Source: Bradysia coprophila
Lineage: Eukaryota; Arthropoda; Insecta; Diptera; Sciaridae
Length of the DNA: 64,000 bases
NCBI RefSeq assembly: GCF_014529535.1
Contig: NW_023503409.1
Span: 9,486,390 to 9,550,389 of the forward strand
Reading direction: 5' to 3'
Made by a program: the position numbers and the translations under genes. This document shows, in pieces, positions 61,175 through 64,000 of the stretch. The notes under the pieces are model-generated. The model had not been told where the DNA came from, ran no database searches, and worked only from the letters and a program-made list of their open reading frames with translations. The first letter of the stretch is position 1, and the number at the start of each line of letters is the position of its first letter.

Positions 61175-61310
61175 ACAGCTGCCAAATAGAGTACCATTTT
61201 GTGTGAAAAAGAAATTCCAGATTTTTTTACAATGCCAAAAATTGTTCGGTACACTGTCCAGTTTCAGTACCCTTACCCTATTTAGAGTACCACTCATGCT
61301 TGAAGTGCGT
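61175..61310 (+). repeat. Copy of the repeat at 601-925
   Basis: GACAGCTGCCAAATAGAGTA followed by GTTTCAGTACCC and TTTAGAGTACCACTCATG, in the same order as 925 down to 800 on the minus strand. It lacks the second inverted end, so it is a partial copy. Confidence 0.5.
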
Positions 61311-62132
61311 TGAATCGGTTCATTTTAGGGACATTCCGTAGAACAATTTCTTGTGAAAACGTTTAACCTCTCATTGATTTCATTCATGCCTTTTAAAAGC
61401 AATCATTTTATCTCGACTACAACTGGAATTTTAATCAAATATGACGACAGAATTTGTTGTACCTTTTTTAATTTTCAAGTACTCGATAATGAAGTATACA
61501 GCGACTAACGCTTGCAATCCAGCCACTAAAAGAAATTTTAGTTTTTCGATATTCTCGTCATTTCCAGGTGATTTCCAGGGTATATGGTACATTAATGTAA
61601 TATGGCTACCCTTGTCACATGCGACCGCGTATGACTAAAGACATTTTAAACACTGGGAATATCAAAAATCTTGAAAAGTCCTTATAGTGGCTGGTTTTGA
61701 GGAGTAAGCGACTGTATGTACTTCATTATCGAGTACTTGAAAAATAAAAAAAAGGTAAAAGAACTCCTATCAATCTGCGATATTACGAACAGGCTTAGCC
61801 TTTAACGGATTGGAACGCGTAGGTATATCGAGAGTATACCGTTTGGGTCTATGTAGCTCCTTTCGATCTAAACATTTCTAAGAGATCGATGCAAATTCCG
61901 TTGCTTCGTTAGAAGTAACATACAATTCGCTACACAATAACATTAACCATATAGCTTTGTTCGTGCCGTCGTTGTCGATACCAGACATACCAGATGACAA
62001 TTACAACGTTTAATTACACAGAATTCAACGGATATAAATAAAAAGTGGTTTCTTTAAATACAATCCAACCAGCGCAAAATATATTCAAAGAAGCTGCACT
62101 ATAATTACAGCTGAATTGTGTGGGTTCGGAAC

Positions 62133-62630
62133 ATGTATTATGTAACCGCTAGTCTTAAAAATAAACCATTAAAATCAAGGCAATACTTACGTTGGATTAA
62201 GATTCTTGCCAGGGCGTTTACACCTGATGATTGTCGCCGACGACGATTAATTGACAATGCGACAAGACAAAGAAATCGATCGATCGAAAAATCGACAACA
62301 CTAAATGTTACAGAACGTATATACGTCTATGCAATACGAAAAAAAAGCGACAAAATATCCAGAAAAATCGATTATAAAAAGAACACTAAGCTCACGAGCC
62401 AATGGAATTTTCCACAGTTTGATTTTTTTCTTCGTTCACTTGATGAAAGTACGTTAAGCAGTGTGAAATGCACTCTGAGACTGTACGGACATATATATCA
62501 TAAATCGAATAATTTCTACCGAAGAGAATCGAAAATTAATAACCACGAAATATTGTTTATAAACAAAAGAAACGATCGAATATTGGTTCCACTCCTATTT
62601 GCACACACAAAACAAAAAATCGAATTGTAA
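62133..62630 (+). CDS. Unassigned open reading frame, 165 residues
   Basis: The frame starts at ATG 62133 (upstream in-frame GTG at 62118) and ends at 62630. It is strongly basic (RRRRLIDNATRQRNRSIEKS, SDKISRKIDYKKNTKL), with no motif, signal peptide or membrane segment that I know. It is long for this AT-rich sequence, but its codon use is not clearly gene-like. It could be an exon of a gene beyond the window, a transposon relic or chance. Confidence 0.15.
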   Translation: MYYVTASLKNKPLKSRQYLRWIKILARAFTPDDCRRRRLIDNATRQRNRSIEKSTTLNVTERIYVYAIRKKSDKISRKIDYKKNTKLTSQWNFPQFDFFLRSLDESTLSSVKCTLRLYGHIYHKSNNFYRRESKINNHEILFINKRNDRILVPLLFAHTKQKIEL

Positions 62631-62989
62631 ACGAATTTTCGCCTTTCTGATTAGAAAATCATCACTTTTCGGCCCGCGAACAGTCGAAAAAAGGGCAACA
62701 AAAACCAAAATTTAATATTTCTTTCGGATCCGAATAAAATTTGTAACTGGAAGAGAAGGCACAATCTGTTGTGGTATGTTAAAAATTTGCACACTAATAC
62801 AACGCACAATCACTGGCACCAAATGGCTCTGGCAACGGTTGAACAAAAACTGAAAGGTTCGTCCGCACAATTCAACATTTTCTTATCACGATGTGTATAA
62901 CGGGTATTCAGACAGCCGGATATTTTTAGAGAAACCACTATATCGTCTCTCTTCTAACTATTCCTAGCCATGCGTCGTCTATAATGTTT

Positions 62990-63256
62990 TCACAATGTGT
63001 CATTCACGTACATTTCTAGCGAAAGAGATGAAGCGAAATCGTTGACTCCAATGCGAGAGAGTACAATGTTCTGCTTACGCTCTGGTTTTATCAATCGCAT
63101 GGCGTTCGAAATTGGAACAAGTGAAATCTTATTAAGGTTCGAACAGCTGTTTAGGTTTGCGATTTCATCATAAAGATCATTCACGTGCTTTTCTCGGCCG
63201 AAGGTCACTACGTATTTGCTGTGATAATGAACTGGGCCGTTGAGTTCATTCATCAT
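62990..63256 (-). CDS. Unassigned open reading frame, 88 residues
   Basis: ATG at 63256 (MMNELNGPVHYHSKYVVTFG) to a stop at 62990. The composition looks more protein-like than most short frames here (EIANLNSCSNLNKISLVPIS), but no family is recognised and no splice partner is evident. Confidence 0.15.
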   Translation of the reverse strand: MMNELNGPVHYHSKYVVTFGREKHVNDLYDEIANLNSCSNLNKISLVPISNAMRLIKPERKQNIVLSRIGVNDFASSLSLEMYVNDTL

Positions 63257-63299
63257 TCATTGATATAATTTGAAATGGAATGATGATGATGTGCGTATG

Positions 63300-64000
63300 G
63301 TAATAGGTTGTTTTGTTACAGAGCTGACCTATCTACACGAGCCCATTGTTAGAGCTTCTCATCGTCACCAACTTCCAAACTTTTGTTGTTTCTTATCAGA
63401 AATTTTAGTTGAGACGCTATTACGGCGATCATTTTGAAAGATTCACCACTTCTTGACTCACTGTTGTGAGGTTTTTTGAACCAAGGACGTTAGTCTGCGG
63501 CTTATTGAAAAGCTTGTGTGTATTAATGATATGAACAATTTTCAAATTCTGTAATTTTGTAGTATTTAAGTGTAACATGAGGTCTGGTCTTAATTGTAAT
63601 AGCTGTCTTACACATTCTAACAGTTATAGTAACAAAAAAAATCCACTTTATATTTGTGATCGTTCGAATAAAATGCGGAAAGGTCGAATTCTCGTACAAA
63701 TGGTGTCGATCCGAGGCGAAGCCGAGGTTAATAATTACACTTAAATCAACACATTTACGTGTAATTACTGACCTCGGCTAATAAATGCTAATATGGGTAA
63801 CGTAAATTTTCGATATGTAAAAAAATCGCGGGTATAACAAGGTTTATGGTACATCAGTTGCGGCTTCGTTGTTCACATTGGCATGAACCTGTTGATAGGC
63901 AAATATTGTTGTTATAGAGATTGAGAAGCACTTGTAAAACACATGATTAATTTACCTTTAAGGACGTGTTGCCAACATTTGTCTAACTCCAGCCCTAATT
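63300..64000. other. Right edge of the window, repeat motif only
   Basis: No gene is visible. At 63708-63730 lies GATCCGAGGCGAAGCCGAGG, the motif shared with 6081-6100 and 54176-54195, followed by an A/T-rich inverted stretch with CACTTAAATC and ACGTGTAATTA. Confidence 0.4.

Overview
This window looks like nuclear DNA of an insect, most likely a dipteran. It is AT-rich and gene-poor and full of short inverted-repeat transposons. It carries three intron-containing genes of typical insect protein families: the microtubule regulator CLASP (fly Orbit/Chb type), the ATAC-complex subunit YEATS2 and an SLC16 monocarboxylate transporter. It also carries a tandem pair of sugar O-acetyltransferase genes of a family typical of bacteria and fungi. 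The insect or dipteran assignment is an inference from protein resemblance. No rRNA, tRNA or CRISPR array was recognised. Splice sites were read by eye, and every exon joins its neighbours in frame.

Layout. 1-2142: repeats, including two hAT-type MITEs with 8-bp target duplications. 2143-4105: two tandem acetyltransferase genes on the plus strand, each with one intron at the same position. 4106-10552: non-coding, with nested palindromes. 10553-27670: CLASP on the minus strand, 24 coding exons and a first intron of 8.8 kb that has collected transposons. 27671-31785: the gap between the divergent CLASP and YEATS2 genes, again filled with MITEs. 31786-35167: YEATS2, seven coding exons. 35168-40458: transposon debris, including a foldback element split by a 5'-truncated LINE. 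40459-43645: monocarboxylate transporter on the minus strand, six coding exons. 43646-64000: no confident gene. It holds two foldback elements of about 1.6 kb, a tandem 276-bp repeat with a covarying stem, a second copy of a 1.23-kb repeat that is also in CLASP intron 1, a tiny LINE tail, MITEs and a minisatellite.

The genes do not form one pathway. CLASP stabilises microtubules, YEATS2 reads acylated histone H3 in the ATAC acetyltransferase complex, the transporter moves monocarboxylates, and the acetyltransferases probably modify a sugar or related hydroxyl acceptor. The parts most worth a second look are the acetyltransferase pair (candidate horizontal transfer), the phase-matched cassette exon of CLASP carrying an extra SxIP motif, the tandem repeat with compensatory base changes, and the several distinct transposon families whose ends and target duplications can be read exactly.
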